Positions 8,648 through 16,880 of a stretch of DNA of 64,000 nt are shown here, piece by piece. The stretch's first letter is position 1; the number at the start of each line of letters is the position of its first letter. A program made the translations under genes and the position numbers. Origin of the DNA: SIG603 sp963611165 (GTDB lineage: Bacteria > Bacillota > Clostridia > Oscillospirales > Acutalibacteraceae); NCBI GenBank assembly GCA_963611165.1, contig CAVDQG010000002.1:62001-126000 (forward strand), in the 5' to 3' direction. Below the pieces are notes generated by a model that was not told the origin of the DNA, did not search any database, and worked only from the letters and a program-made list of their open reading frames with translations.

Positions 8648-9913
8648 ATGAAAAACAAAAATACCCGATATCTTCACGATATAATGGCACTTTCAGCGGC
8701 TATTCTTCTGATACTTATATTTTTCTTCGCCTTTTCTCATGTGACAAATCATCACCTAAGCGATGCGAACTCTTACAATACCTATGAGCTTCAGGCAAAA
8801 ACCTGGCTCGAGGGAAGACTTGACCTCGATAACAGAGAGTGGCTCGAGCTTGCCACCTACGGCGGTAAATACTACGTCAGCTTTCCTCCGCTCCCCAGCG
8901 TGATTCTTTTGCCGTTCGTTGCCGTTTTCGGCATGGGAACCGACAATTACATAGCTTTCGCCGCACTTATTCTCGGAGTAGTTTTCACCTATCTTCTTGC
9001 AAGAAAATGGGGGCTTTCTTCCCTCGGCTCTGCCCTTATGAGCTGTGCGCTTTATCTCGGAACGAATATGCGGCAGATTACCTCAGACGCTTGGGTTTGG
9101 TTTTTCGCTCAAAACCTTGCTTTTCTGTTCACGGTTCTTGGTTTTTACTGTGCCTCATACGGCAAAAAAGGCTTATCCATGCTCTTTCTCGCTTGTGCGG
9201 TGGGGTGCAGACCGTTCCAGCTTATTTATCTTCCGATTGCTCTGATAATTTTACTCAAGCAAATTGACGGCAAAAATCTGCCAAATAAATTAAAAAAGCT
9301 TGTTCTCGGCAAAATCTATGTCTATCTTCCCGCTTTACTTCTCGTTGTCTTTTACTGTGCCTTAAATTATGCACGTTTCGGCAGTATTTTTGAGTTTGGT
9401 CACAATTATCTTCCCGAATTTTTGAGAAGTGAAAACGGACAATTTTCACTTAGCTATTTTGTCTCGAATCTCCCCTGTCTCTTCAGACTGCCAAGCTTTG
9501 AATCGGGGAAACTCCTCGTCACGGCATTTGACGGCATGAGCATTTTTCTTGTCATTCCGTTTTTCACGGTTTACCCCTTATCTCTTCTTCTCTGCCTTAT
9601 AAGAGACAGAAAAATCGAAAACGGAGTTTATCACGCAGTAGGCTCTTTGCTGATTCTTCTGCATATTTTTCTTCTTTTGTGCCACCGAACCATGGGCGGG
9701 GCACACTTCGGCAATCGTTACATCATGGACACCGTGCCCATGCTCTTCTTTCTCTCGGCTTTATCCTTTAAACAGATTTTCTCAAAAAAGGGTAATATCA
9801 GCCTGACTTTAAATGCTGTTTGTGTGCTGTGCTTCGTTCTCGGAGCGTTCCTTAATTTCTTCGGTACGGCACTTTTCTACGGCAGTGAATTTTCTTTCAT
9901 AGCATTCGGTTAA
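8648..9913 (+). CDS. Multi-span membrane protein, GT-C glycosyltransferase-like
   Basis: The 421-residue product has about nine to eleven hydrophobic spans. After the first span an extracytoplasmic loop contains LEGRLDLDNREWLELATYGGKYYVSFPPLPSV, an arrangement like the first loop of GT-C sugar transferases that use polyprenyl-phosphate donors. A conserved-looking SDAWVWFFAQNLAF and GNRYIMDTVPMLFF follow. AAGGAT upstream of ATG supports the start. A role in envelope glycan or glycolipid assembly is inferred from this topology and from the neighbouring LtaS-like gene; no enzyme activity can be assigned. Confidence 0.7.
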   Translation: MKNKNTRYLHDIMALSAAILLILIFFFAFSHVTNHHLSDANSYNTYELQAKTWLEGRLDLDNREWLELATYGGKYYVSFPPLPSVILLPFVAVFGMGTDNYIAFAALILGVVFTYLLARKWGLSSLGSALMSCALYLGTNMRQITSDAWVWFFAQNLAFLFTVLGFYCASYGKKGLSMLFLACAVGCRPFQLIYLPIALIILLKQIDGKNLPNKLKKLVLGKIYVYLPALLLVVFYCALNYARFGSIFEFGHNYLPEFLRSENGQFSLSYFVSNLPCLFRLPSFESGKLLVTAFDGMSIFLVIPFFTVYPLSLLLCLIRDRKIENGVYHAVGSLLILLHIFLLLCHRTMGGAHFGNRYIMDTVPMLFFLSALSFKQIFSKKGNISLTLNAVCVLCFVLGAFLNFFGTALFYGSEFSFIAFG

Positions 9914-9935
9914 GTGAGTTTCAAACAAAAATAAA

Positions 9936-9967
9936 GCGAACGGAGATTTTACGCTTTCTCCGTTCGC
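9936..9967. terminator. Bidirectional terminator between converging genes at 9.9 kb
   Basis: GCGAACGGAG and CTCCGTTCGC form a 10-bp stem with a 12-base loop. TTTTATTTTA follows on plus, and a T-rich stretch follows on minus. Confidence 0.8.
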
Positions 9968-9982
9968 TTTTATTTTACTTTT

Positions 9983-11947
9983 TTATTTTTCTTCGTAAAT
10001 ATATTCTTCCGTCGAGGACAAGTCGATAAAATCATCGCTCATCTGAACAACTCTTATTCTGTCGCCCGACTTAAGCTCTGCATTTTGTAATTTGAGAGTA
10101 TTGGAGCGCACCTGAAGCGTGTCGGAGTATCGCTCGTCATTTATATAAATATAGCTTGACGGCGTGAAATTCTCGCCCTTGACTGTAAGCGTACCGTTTT
10201 GATAGTAACAATGCTCTATTTTAATCTCGCTTACTCCCATATGAATATCTGTCGGAGTGTACTTGTTCTCATTATTCCAGCAATTTTTCTCGCCGTAAAG
10301 CATATCATATTCCGTTTGCTCGAGTGCATCAAGATAATTCTCGTCATCCTTACACTGCTGATGTATTTTCGTTAGAATACCGTTGTTCATTCCGAGTCTC
10401 GACATAACATAGGACGAAAGCTCATAGGCTTCGAGATCGTTTCTTTGCTTCTTTAGGTCAAAGTTCGAGTACATGACATACTCTGTCTCAAACAAATTAC
10501 CGAACATCAATTCATTGGTATCAATATTAAGCGACGGCATGTGATCGCCGTACATTACGACTACAGTCGGCTCATCGTAAGAATCGAGCCATTCGCAAAG
10601 CGACCTGATGAATTCATCTGTTTCACGCATCTGGTTTGCGTAGTACTCCACCTGATTTATGAGTGCGTCACTCTCGATATCGGAATAAAGCACCTTAATC
10701 GCATTGTCCTTATTGTACTGCGTCGGATACGAGCCGTGAGTCTGAACAGTTATCGTGTAGAGAAAATCTCGTCCCTCAGTGTTATCAAAGCACTTCTTGA
10801 TTTCGGGCAAAAGATATTTATCCTTCATCCAGCCTGTTTCTGTTGTTGTGTAGCTTGAAATATATTCCTTCGTGAGAAAATAATCAAAACCGAGAGAAGC
10901 AAAAACGCTGTTTCTGTCGTAGAATGTGGCGTTGTTGTTGTGAAGCGCATAGGTGGTATAGCCGAGTTCCTTTAGGTCTCTCGCCACCGTCTCGGGGCAT
11001 TCTGACTTAAGCACCGTCTTATATGGGTATTCGCCCGTACCGAAGAAATCAAGATTCATTTGGGAAATAATCTCGAACTCGGTGTTTGCCGTACCGGAAC
11101 CGATGGACGGAACGCTTAATTTACCCCAGCTGTAATTCTCTTTAAGATAACTGTAATACGGCGTAGGGTTTTCGCTGAAAGAAACATCACTTAATAAATT
11201 CAAATCGAAAAAGCTTTCAAGCTGAATGAAAATGATATTCGGTTTTTCTGCCGGTTCATTGTCGGCTATACCGCTGATTTTCTCAAGTGCCTCGTTCTCG
11301 GCATCGAAATTCTCCGGCTCGTCAATTCCTCTTTCAACCGTACCGCGGAAAAAGCAGTAGACAAAGCCGTAATTTGAATATGACTGCTTGATATTCGTCA
11401 GCTTAATCTTTTTGACGCCAAGACCGCCGATATCGAAAATCAGTAAAATAGTAAGCAGAACACAGGCGGCTGTCGTGATAATGCTTTTTCTGAAGTCGAC
11501 CTCTGACTTCGGCGCTTTTCTGAAAACAAGCACGGCTACAAAAGCTACCAGAATAATCAACGCAATCAAAATCGGCACGGTAACAACCGTAATATACTTA
11601 CTGATAAAATTCCAGCTTATCTGGAGAATGGAAATATCTATAAAGCACAGTGGGTTCGTTCTGTATGAGAGAACATAGGAATTTATCGAGCCGAGGGTTA
11701 TCCAAAATACCGACACCAGCGTCAGAACGAAATATTTCCGCTTAAAAAACTGGCACACGGACAGAGTCATCGTGATGAATGCCCAGTCAAAGATAAAGGA
11801 CATCGGATGACAAAACAGCTGATCGGTGAACAGCGATAAAATTCCTGCTTTTCTCGCAAGAACCTCTATTATCAGGTTAATTATCAATCCCCAAACGACG
11901 CAGAGCAAAAAAGGTTTTTTGAGGAATTTTTGAAATCTGTCGTACAT
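9983..11947 (-). CDS. LtaS-like lipoteichoic acid synthase / membrane sulfatase-fold phosphoglycerol transferase
   Basis: Five hydrophobic spans in residues 10-175 precede an extracellular alkaline phosphatase/sulfatase-fold domain. Visible active-site elements are the metal-ligand Glu in IFIQLES (Glu243), the Thr nucleophile in GSGTANTEFE (Thr286) and a late metal site VVMYGDHMPS. Enzymes of this family take glycerol-phosphate from phosphatidylglycerol and polymerise it into teichoic-acid-like chains. At 654 residues it is close to LtaS, but the C-terminus adds about 80 residues with a small beta-rich domain (ENFTPSSYIYINDERY), perhaps for wall or polymer binding. The gene is monocistronic. 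A hairpin (CGGCACA/TGTGCCG, 11985-12004) lies in its leader. Confidence 0.88.
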   Translation of the reverse strand: MYDRFQKFLKKPFLLCVVWGLIINLIIEVLARKAGILSLFTDQLFCHPMSFIFDWAFITMTLSVCQFFKRKYFVLTLVSVFWITLGSINSYVLSYRTNPLCFIDISILQISWNFISKYITVVTVPILIALIILVAFVAVLVFRKAPKSEVDFRKSIITTAACVLLTILLIFDIGGLGVKKIKLTNIKQSYSNYGFVYCFFRGTVERGIDEPENFDAENEALEKISGIADNEPAEKPNIIFIQLESFFDLNLLSDVSFSENPTPYYSYLKENYSWGKLSVPSIGSGTANTEFEIISQMNLDFFGTGEYPYKTVLKSECPETVARDLKELGYTTYALHNNNATFYDRNSVFASLGFDYFLTKEYISSYTTTETGWMKDKYLLPEIKKCFDNTEGRDFLYTITVQTHGSYPTQYNKDNAIKVLYSDIESDALINQVEYYANQMRETDEFIRSLCEWLDSYDEPTVVVMYGDHMPSLNIDTNELMFGNLFETEYVMYSNFDLKKQRNDLEAYELSSYVMSRLGMNNGILTKIHQQCKDDENYLDALEQTEYDMLYGEKNCWNNENKYTPTDIHMGVSEIKIEHCYYQNGTLTVKGENFTPSSYIYINDERYSDTLQVRSNTLKLQNAELKSGDRIRVVQMSDDFIDLSSTEEYIYEEK

Positions 11948-12051
11948 AATAAGCCTCTGATTTCTGTATTGAAAGATTCATCGGCACAAAAACATGTGCC
12001 GAAATCTGTTATAGATTATAGTACTCTCAACACCGTTTTTCAAGCGAAAAA

Positions 12052-12074
12052 CGGGCACAGATACTCTGTGCCCG
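12052..12074 (-). terminator. Terminator of the GntR/ABC operon
   Basis: CGGGCACAG and CTGTGCCCG form a perfect 9-bp stem around ATACT; on the minus strand TTTTTCGC follows directly. Confidence 0.88.
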
Positions 12075-12093
12075 CTGTAAATGTTCAGTTTTA

Positions 12094-14346
12094 TTAACGG
12101 TTTTCGTTCTCCTCGGTATCAACCTCATAGGAGCTGTCCAAGCTGTTTTCCGATACTTCATCATCAGAGTCGGAAGCCTCTCGGCTGTCGTTATCCGATG
12201 TCGACGATTCCGCAGAATAATCGCTCTGAAGAACTTCATATTCACTTGAATCTTCGCTTATTTCATCGTCATAAAGTACTTCATACGGCTCATCTGTGCC
12301 GTCCTCATCATAGCTTACATCTGCTGAAATGCCTACAAGCGTCTCGAGGTCTTCGTCAGAAATGAAAATCATATTGTTTTTCACTTCGTCACTCTGCGTA
12401 CCGTCGGTATAATCAAACATAACCGCATTGTAATTAAGATTTGTGTTTGTAATCGAGTTTTCTACGATTTCAAACATCTTATCATAGTTTTCCTTACTTG
12501 TATCAGAATTGAAGTAAAGGATATCGGTTGCATTCATATCGCCAAGATCAGAAGACTCCGTGTAGTCATATTCGCTGAGCCTGATTGAAACCTCCAGAAG
12601 ACTTCCGTCCTCGTATTTCTTCTTTGCGGCACTGACTGTCTCTGCCGCCGCATCTCCCATAAGATAATTCTGGATATAACGCATGATTTTCGGATTTCTC
12701 TTCGCAACATCATAAATTATATAATATGGTTTACCCGACTCGTTACCGCTTAAAGCTACAGTCAAACCGCTCGAATAAATACAGGTTTCGATGCCGTTTT
12801 CTGCCGCATCCTCGGCAAATACGCTCATGAACTCTTCAATGTTATCAAACTCGAAGTTGAGGCTCTTGTAGTTCACAAAGATTCCGCTTACAGTGGAAGC
12901 TGCCGGAACCTTACTGTAAACCTTTCTGTACTCCTCATTATTTTCCTTGCATTTCTGAAGTTTTTTGTTCATGTTCTCCGTGATTTTTACCTCACGAACC
13001 ATGGTCGAGCCGTCCTTAAGCTTAATGATAAAGTCACGGCTGTCACGATATGACAAGTTATTATAGGTATGCCTGTCGCTATTCTGAGAGAGAATTTCAA
13101 GAACACAATCGATAGTATCAGAATCGCTAAAGTCAATTTCCGATGTCATTTTGCTGTAATAGTCGTAGGTTTCGTCTCTCTTCATGCTGAACGAGCCCGC
13201 CGAAGACTTAATCTGAACATACTCAATCTTATCGGCTGAGGGCACTTGCTTTCTGAGCTGATTGCCGCAAAGCACACCGAGATAAGTGATAAGCGCCGAC
13301 ACGACAACAATAACCAAAAATGACGGAATACTTCTGAACATGCTCTTGAGACTTTTTGATGTGAGTATCTCATAAAGGAAGAATACCGCAATGGCAATCG
13401 TCATGAGAATCACGCAATAGGAAATATCCGTGTAATATTCATCATAGATACTCGAGACAAGAACGCCGAAGAACATTGCGAGGAACGGGAAGCTGAGACT
13501 GCAGCGGAAAAATACCTGTGTGATTTTTCCCACTGACGGCTTGCCCGCTGTTTCGCTCTTTCTCTTCACGAATGAGTAAAGCGCAAGCACGAACACCAGT
13601 GCAAACAGCACAAAAGTGTAGACATAGCCTTGCCATCTGTCGAGCACATAATCAAAATCATAATTGAACAGCCAAGAAAACGGCATTGCTATCACGAAAT
13701 TATTTGCCGGACTGAATACTCCCGGCATACTTTTCAAAGTGACAATCTGACCGGCAAGAACCGCCATAACCTCAAAAAGCGTGATTACCGCTCTCGGAAG
13801 ACAAAGCGTCAGTCCCGATGCGATAAAATTCGTGAACGCCGTTCCCGTCAGGCTCATTCCAAACATGGTGCTTGCCGCCACAACGGCACTCGAAAGAAGA
13901 TAGAACACAAAATATTTAAGAGTTCCGCCAACAGCCATATGACCGCCGTTAAAAAGATAGCTCAGCGAAAACTGCAACGCAATATTCGCAAAGACTATCA
14001 CGCCTATCCAGGTAAGCACGGCGCATGCAAGGCTTACAAATGTGCATGCTCTTGTGTTCGGCAGAGAATCATAAATATCCGAAGCACTTCTCTTATTCAA
14101 ATATCTGAAAGCGCAGTATGTTAAGATGTATGAACCCGCAAACATAAATGCCATAAGCGACAAATGCATGCCGGTATGGGGTGCATAATGCATAAGCTCT
14201 TCATACTGATACTGCCTTATCTCTATCAGCTGAATGATAATCGGGATAGCCGTTGTCATCATCGAGAGAATCAAGAGTACAATTCCCTGCATCTTCAGCT
14301 GTCTGAGGCTGTCCTTATAAAGCTTGGGATTAAAACTCTTACTCAT
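12094..14346 (-). CDS. ABC transporter permease of the GntR-linked operon (DUF6449-like)
   Basis: The 750-residue protein has a first block of six or seven hydrophobic spans (residues 20-290), a few more up to about 375, and then a long soluble region ending in a Ser/Asp/Glu-rich tail (SSTSDNDSREASDSDDEVSENS). The stretch RYLNKRSASDIYDSLPNTRA after the second span is typical of permeases that partner YtrA-regulated ATPases. Its start overlaps the ATPase gene by 8 bases, so the two are translationally coupled. Such systems in Firmicutes are linked to cell-wall antibiotic stress; the substrate here is unknown. The acidic tail is low-complexity. Confidence 0.82.
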   Translation of the reverse strand: MSKSFNPKLYKDSLRQLKMQGIVLLILSMMTTAIPIIIQLIEIRQYQYEELMHYAPHTGMHLSLMAFMFAGSYILTYCAFRYLNKRSASDIYDSLPNTRACTFVSLACAVLTWIGVIVFANIALQFSLSYLFNGGHMAVGGTLKYFVFYLLSSAVVAASTMFGMSLTGTAFTNFIASGLTLCLPRAVITLFEVMAVLAGQIVTLKSMPGVFSPANNFVIAMPFSWLFNYDFDYVLDRWQGYVYTFVLFALVFVLALYSFVKRKSETAGKPSVGKITQVFFRCSLSFPFLAMFFGVLVSSIYDEYYTDISYCVILMTIAIAVFFLYEILTSKSLKSMFRSIPSFLVIVVVSALITYLGVLCGNQLRKQVPSADKIEYVQIKSSAGSFSMKRDETYDYYSKMTSEIDFSDSDTIDCVLEILSQNSDRHTYNNLSYRDSRDFIIKLKDGSTMVREVKITENMNKKLQKCKENNEEYRKVYSKVPAASTVSGIFVNYKSLNFEFDNIEEFMSVFAEDAAENGIETCIYSSGLTVALSGNESGKPYYIIYDVAKRNPKIMRYIQNYLMGDAAAETVSAAKKKYEDGSLLEVSIRLSEYDYTESSDLGDMNATDILYFNSDTSKENYDKMFEIVENSITNTNLNYNAVMFDYTDGTQSDEVKNNMIFISDEDLETLVGISADVSYDEDGTDEPYEVLYDDEISEDSSEYEVLQSDYSAESSTSDNDSREASDSDDEVSENSLDSSYEVDTEENENR

Positions 14347-15250
14347 AATCGCTCTTCTCCTCGCTCACAAGGTATCCTCTTGCACTTAATTCGTAAATAA
14401 ATATCTCCTCCAATGAAAGCGGCAGCACATCCAAAATAAGCGGTTCAAGCCTTTGGAATCTTGAACGAACCGCATCTCTTTCGCCTCTTACGATAAGCTT
14501 TGCCACACTTCCGTGCTTTTCGTAATCGAGGTAGTGAATACCGTCGAATTTCTCACGGTCAAAGTCGGAGTCGGCAAATGCCACCTGTACTTTGACAAGC
14601 TTTGTCTGAAGCTCGTCCACATCACTCTCGAACACCAATCCGCCCTGATACAGAAGTGCGAGTCTGTCGCAAGTATCCTCCAGTTCTCTCAAAGAATGCG
14701 AGCTGATAACCACGCAAGAATTATTGTCTGCGACATCGGCATAAATCTCCTTTTTCAACAGATTTCTCATCACCGGGTCGAGACCGTCAAAGGTTTCGTC
14801 AAGGAAGACATACTTCGCCCTTGTGCTAAGCGCAAGTATAGAAGCCGCCTGACGCTTCATTCCCTTGGAAAAGCTTGCAATTTTTTTCTTTCGGCTCAAA
14901 CCGAACGCCTGAGCAAGATAATCGAATCTCTCCCTGTCGAAGCTCTCGTAAGACGCCGCATAAAAATCCTCCATACGGTTCAAATCGGCTTGCGGAAGAA
15001 AATAGAGGTCGTCGGGAACAAAGGCGATATTCTTCTTTGCGGCATGATTGTTATAGATATTTTTTCCGTCCAGCTTGACTTCTCCGTCGTTTTTTTCATA
15101 AATACCCGCAATCACTCGAAGCATAGTGGATTTGCCTGCGCCGTTTGCACCGACAATTCCATAGACGGAGCCCTCGTTAAGCTTTAGGCTAATGCCGTTC
15201 AAAACTCTGTTTCCGTCAAACTCCTTGCTCACATTCCTGAGTTCTATCAC
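14339..15250 (-). CDS. ABC transporter ATP-binding protein of the GntR-linked operon
   Basis: The 303-residue protein has Walker A GANGAGKS near residue 37, a Q-loop region, the signature-like SFSKGMKRQ, Walker B YVFLDETFDGLDP and the switch His in VISSHSLREL. The signature Lys in place of the second Gly (SKGMKRQ) is common in this YtrB-type subgroup. Translation starts at GTG 15250, preceded by AAGGAGGG, and overlaps the GntR stop by 4 bases. It drives the permease encoded next. Confidence 0.92.
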   Translation of the reverse strand: MIELRNVSKEFDGNRVLNGISLKLNEGSVYGIVGANGAGKSTMLRVIAGIYEKNDGEVKLDGKNIYNNHAAKKNIAFVPDDLYFLPQADLNRMEDFYAASYESFDRERFDYLAQAFGLSRKKKIASFSKGMKRQAASILALSTRAKYVFLDETFDGLDPVMRNLLKKEIYADVADNNSCVVISSHSLRELEDTCDRLALLYQGGLVFESDVDELQTKLVKVQVAFADSDFDREKFDGIHYLDYEKHGSVAKLIVRGERDAVRSRFQRLEPLILDVLPLSLEEIFIYELSARGYLVSEEKSDYE

Positions 15251-15621
15251 CTTGCACCCTCCTTTTCGTAGCAGTCTTCAACCGCTTTAATTAAGTCTTT
15301 TTCTTCAACCCCAACGCTTATCAGCTTGAATACAATCTCCTTCAACTCGTCCAAGCTGTCAAGCGCCCTATCCTTAATCTTCTGCACGGCGTCAACGGAA
15401 ACAAAGCGACCCTGTCCCGGTGCCGAGTAGCAAAGTCCTCGCCTTTCAAGCTCGGAATATGCCTTTTGGATAGTATTGGGATTAATCGAAAGCTCATAAG
15501 CTAATTCTCTCACCGATTGCAGTTGATCCATCGGCTTGAGAACTCCGGTGGATATCTCCTTCTCCACCGATGCCACTATCTGCTCATAGATAGGAGTCCT
15601 TGCATACTTATCAACATTCAA
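15247..15621 (-). CDS. GntR family (YtrA type) transcriptional repressor
   Basis: With the TTG start at 15621 the protein has 124 residues, the normal size of YtrA regulators: a winged helix (PIYEQIVASVEKEI ... SVRELAYELSINPNTIQKAYSELERRGL) and only a short C-terminal helix pair. A longer frame upstream is rejected because AAAGGAGA lies eight bases before this TTG and the promoter lies inside the extension. The gene leads an operon with an ATPase and permease. The palindrome over its -10 indicates autorepression lifted by an unknown signal, as in other YtrA systems. Confidence 0.9.
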   Translation of the reverse strand: MNVDKYARTPIYEQIVASVEKEISTGVLKPMDQLQSVRELAYELSINPNTIQKAYSELERRGLCYSAPGQGRFVSVDAVQKIKDRALDSLDELKEIVFKLISVGVEEKDLIKAVEDCYEKEGAR

Positions 15622-15663
15622 ATTTGAAATCTCCTTTTTCAAACATACAATTTGTCGACTTAC

Positions 15664-15684
15664 TGTACTACACTGAATAGTACA
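15664..15684 (-). promoter_or_regulatory. GntR operator palindrome
   Basis: TGTACTA and TAGTACA form a perfect inverted repeat with a 7-base spacer. It covers the -10 element at 15677-15682 and fits binding by the GntR dimer encoded just downstream. Confidence 0.75.
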
Positions 15685-15705
15685 CCTAATATAGTGAAAA
15701 GTCAA
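15677..15705 (-). promoter_or_regulatory. Sigma-A promoter of the GntR/ABC operon
   Basis: On the minus strand TTGACT (15700-15705) and TACTAT (15677-15682) are spaced by 17 bases. The operator overlaps the -10. Confidence 0.8.
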
Positions 15706-15726
15706 GCTTTAAAAATATAGGCTGAT

Positions 15727-15873
15727 GAAAAAAATAAGAAAACAGAGCTGATGCGGTTCAGCTCTGTTTTCTCTGAGGGGTGTGAGTTAACCGATATTCG
15801 GCACTCACATTTTGAAATATATATTGAGGAGGGTAAAAAGCAACCAAGAAAGATGCGGTTTCTTTCGGTTACA
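15727..15873 (-). ncRNA. Candidate small RNA with C-rich anti-Shine-Dalgarno segments
   Basis: Read on the minus strand, a TATAAT (15876-15881) is followed by three hairpins: AACC/GGTT with AAGAAA/TTTCTT (15842-15870), GTGAGT/ACTCAC with CCGA/TCGG (15782-15808), and a perfect 14-bp stem (15738-15771) followed by TTATTTTTTT, a good terminator. Between them lie single-stranded ACCCTCCTC and ACACCCCTC, complementary to ribosome binding sites. Both end hairpins show the same loop core AACCGCATC. C-rich unpaired segments are typical of Firmicute trans-acting small RNAs. The -35 is poor. No coding frame fits. Otherwise the gap 15706-16049 is AT-rich and featureless. Confidence 0.4.
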
Positions 15874-16049
15874 GCTATATTATATCTTCTTTAAAAGAAA
15901 TTTTGTTAAAGAGTCGTGAACAAAAATTTAATTTATTATGCTTAATTTATTAACAGCTTAATTTTCTCCACAAGAAAATACGACAATATATATTAAGAAA
16001 CAAACGACAAAATTATTCCTAATTAATTAAGAAAAAATTTTTGATTTTC

Positions 16050-16067
16050 TTCAAACAAATGTTTGAA
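16050..16067 (+). promoter_or_regulatory. SOS box (LexA operator) of lexA
   Basis: TTCAAACAAATGTTTGAA is an 18-base near-perfect palindrome that contains the AAAC-N4-GTTT core of the Gram-positive LexA box (CGAAC-N4-GTTYG type). It overlaps the -35 element, so LexA should repress its own gene. Confidence 0.8.
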
Positions 16068-16091
16068 ATCTTAGAAACTTTGTGTTATACT
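16063..16091 (+). promoter_or_regulatory. Sigma-A promoter of lexA
   Basis: TTGAAA (16063-16068) and TATACT (16086-16091) are 17 bases apart, 43 bases before the lexA start. Confidence 0.82.
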
Positions 16092-16133
16092 ATGATTAAC
16101 TTAAAAAAATATACTTCAAAGTGGGTTTATAAT

Positions 16134-16718
16134 ATGAAAGCATTAACAAAAAGTCAGCAAAAGGTATATGATTACTTGAAAGAAGCACTGCAGTCGGGTG
16201 TGCCGCCTACGGTTCGTGAAATTTGTGCCGGTACGGGACTTTCCTCCACAAGCACGGTTCACACTCACCTCAAGACTCTCGAAAAGCTCGGTTACATCAC
16301 CAAGGACGACGGAAAGAACCGTGCAATCAAAATCTGCGGTGTAACTCCTACTCAGCAGGTTCCGATTGTCGGGCTTGTCACAGCCGGAAATCCGATACTT
16401 GCCTTTGAGGAAACAGACGGCTACCTCCCCTACCCCATGACGAACGGCGAGAAAGATCTCTTTGCTCTGCACGTTCGCGGATTCAGCATGAAAAATGCAG
16501 GAATTCTTGACGGCGATTTGGTTGTAGCCGAAAAAGGCGTTCACGCTGAGAACGGCGATATAGTTGTTGCAATGATTGAGGACGAAGCAACCGTCAAGAG
16601 AATCTTCTTTGAGGATGACGGAGTGCGTTTGCAGCCTGAAAATCCCGAGTTCGAGCCTATTTACACAAAAGACTGCACCGTGCTCGGCAAAGTAGTATCC
16701 GTACAGAGATATTATTAA
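16134..16718 (+). CDS. lexA: LexA SOS repressor
   Basis: The 194-residue protein has an N-terminal winged helix (residues 1-65, with PPTVREICAGTGLSSTSTVHTHLKTL as the recognition region) and a C-terminal peptidase S24 domain. The self-cleavage bond is Ala84-Gly85 (LVTAGNP), with catalytic Ser118 (RGFSMKNAGI, where most LexA proteins have GDSM) and Lys155 (EATVKRI). It represses DNA-damage genes until RecA filaments trigger self-cleavage. The longer upstream frame is rejected because it begins before the promoter. The ribosome site (AAAGTGGG) is weak, which suits a low-abundance repressor. Confidence 0.95.
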   Translation: MKALTKSQQKVYDYLKEALQSGVPPTVREICAGTGLSSTSTVHTHLKTLEKLGYITKDDGKNRAIKICGVTPTQQVPIVGLVTAGNPILAFEETDGYLPYPMTNGEKDLFALHVRGFSMKNAGILDGDLVVAEKGVHAENGDIVVAMIEDEATVKRIFFEDDGVRLQPENPEFEPIYTKDCTVLGKVVSVQRYY

Positions 16719-16763
16719 AAACAAAACCGCAAAGATTTTCAACATTTATCTCAGATAAGTTTA

Positions 16764-16790
16764 AAAGTCCGCAGAGTTTCTGCGGACTTT
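16764..16790 (+). terminator. Terminator of lexA
   Basis: AAAGTCCGCAGA and TCTGCGGACTTT form a 12-bp stem with loop GTT, followed by CTTTTT. Confidence 0.85.
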
Positions 16791-16880
16791 CTTTTTGCCT
16801 AAAATTCAAGCAGCGCTGAACCGAACGGAACAGCGCCACCGAAAAATTATAGAAGAACTTATATTCTTTTTAATTCCGAA

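Noticed and set aside
16041..16133. Upstream extension of lexA to 16041
   Set aside because: It contains the SOS box and both promoter elements, so it cannot be part of the coding sequence from this promoter.
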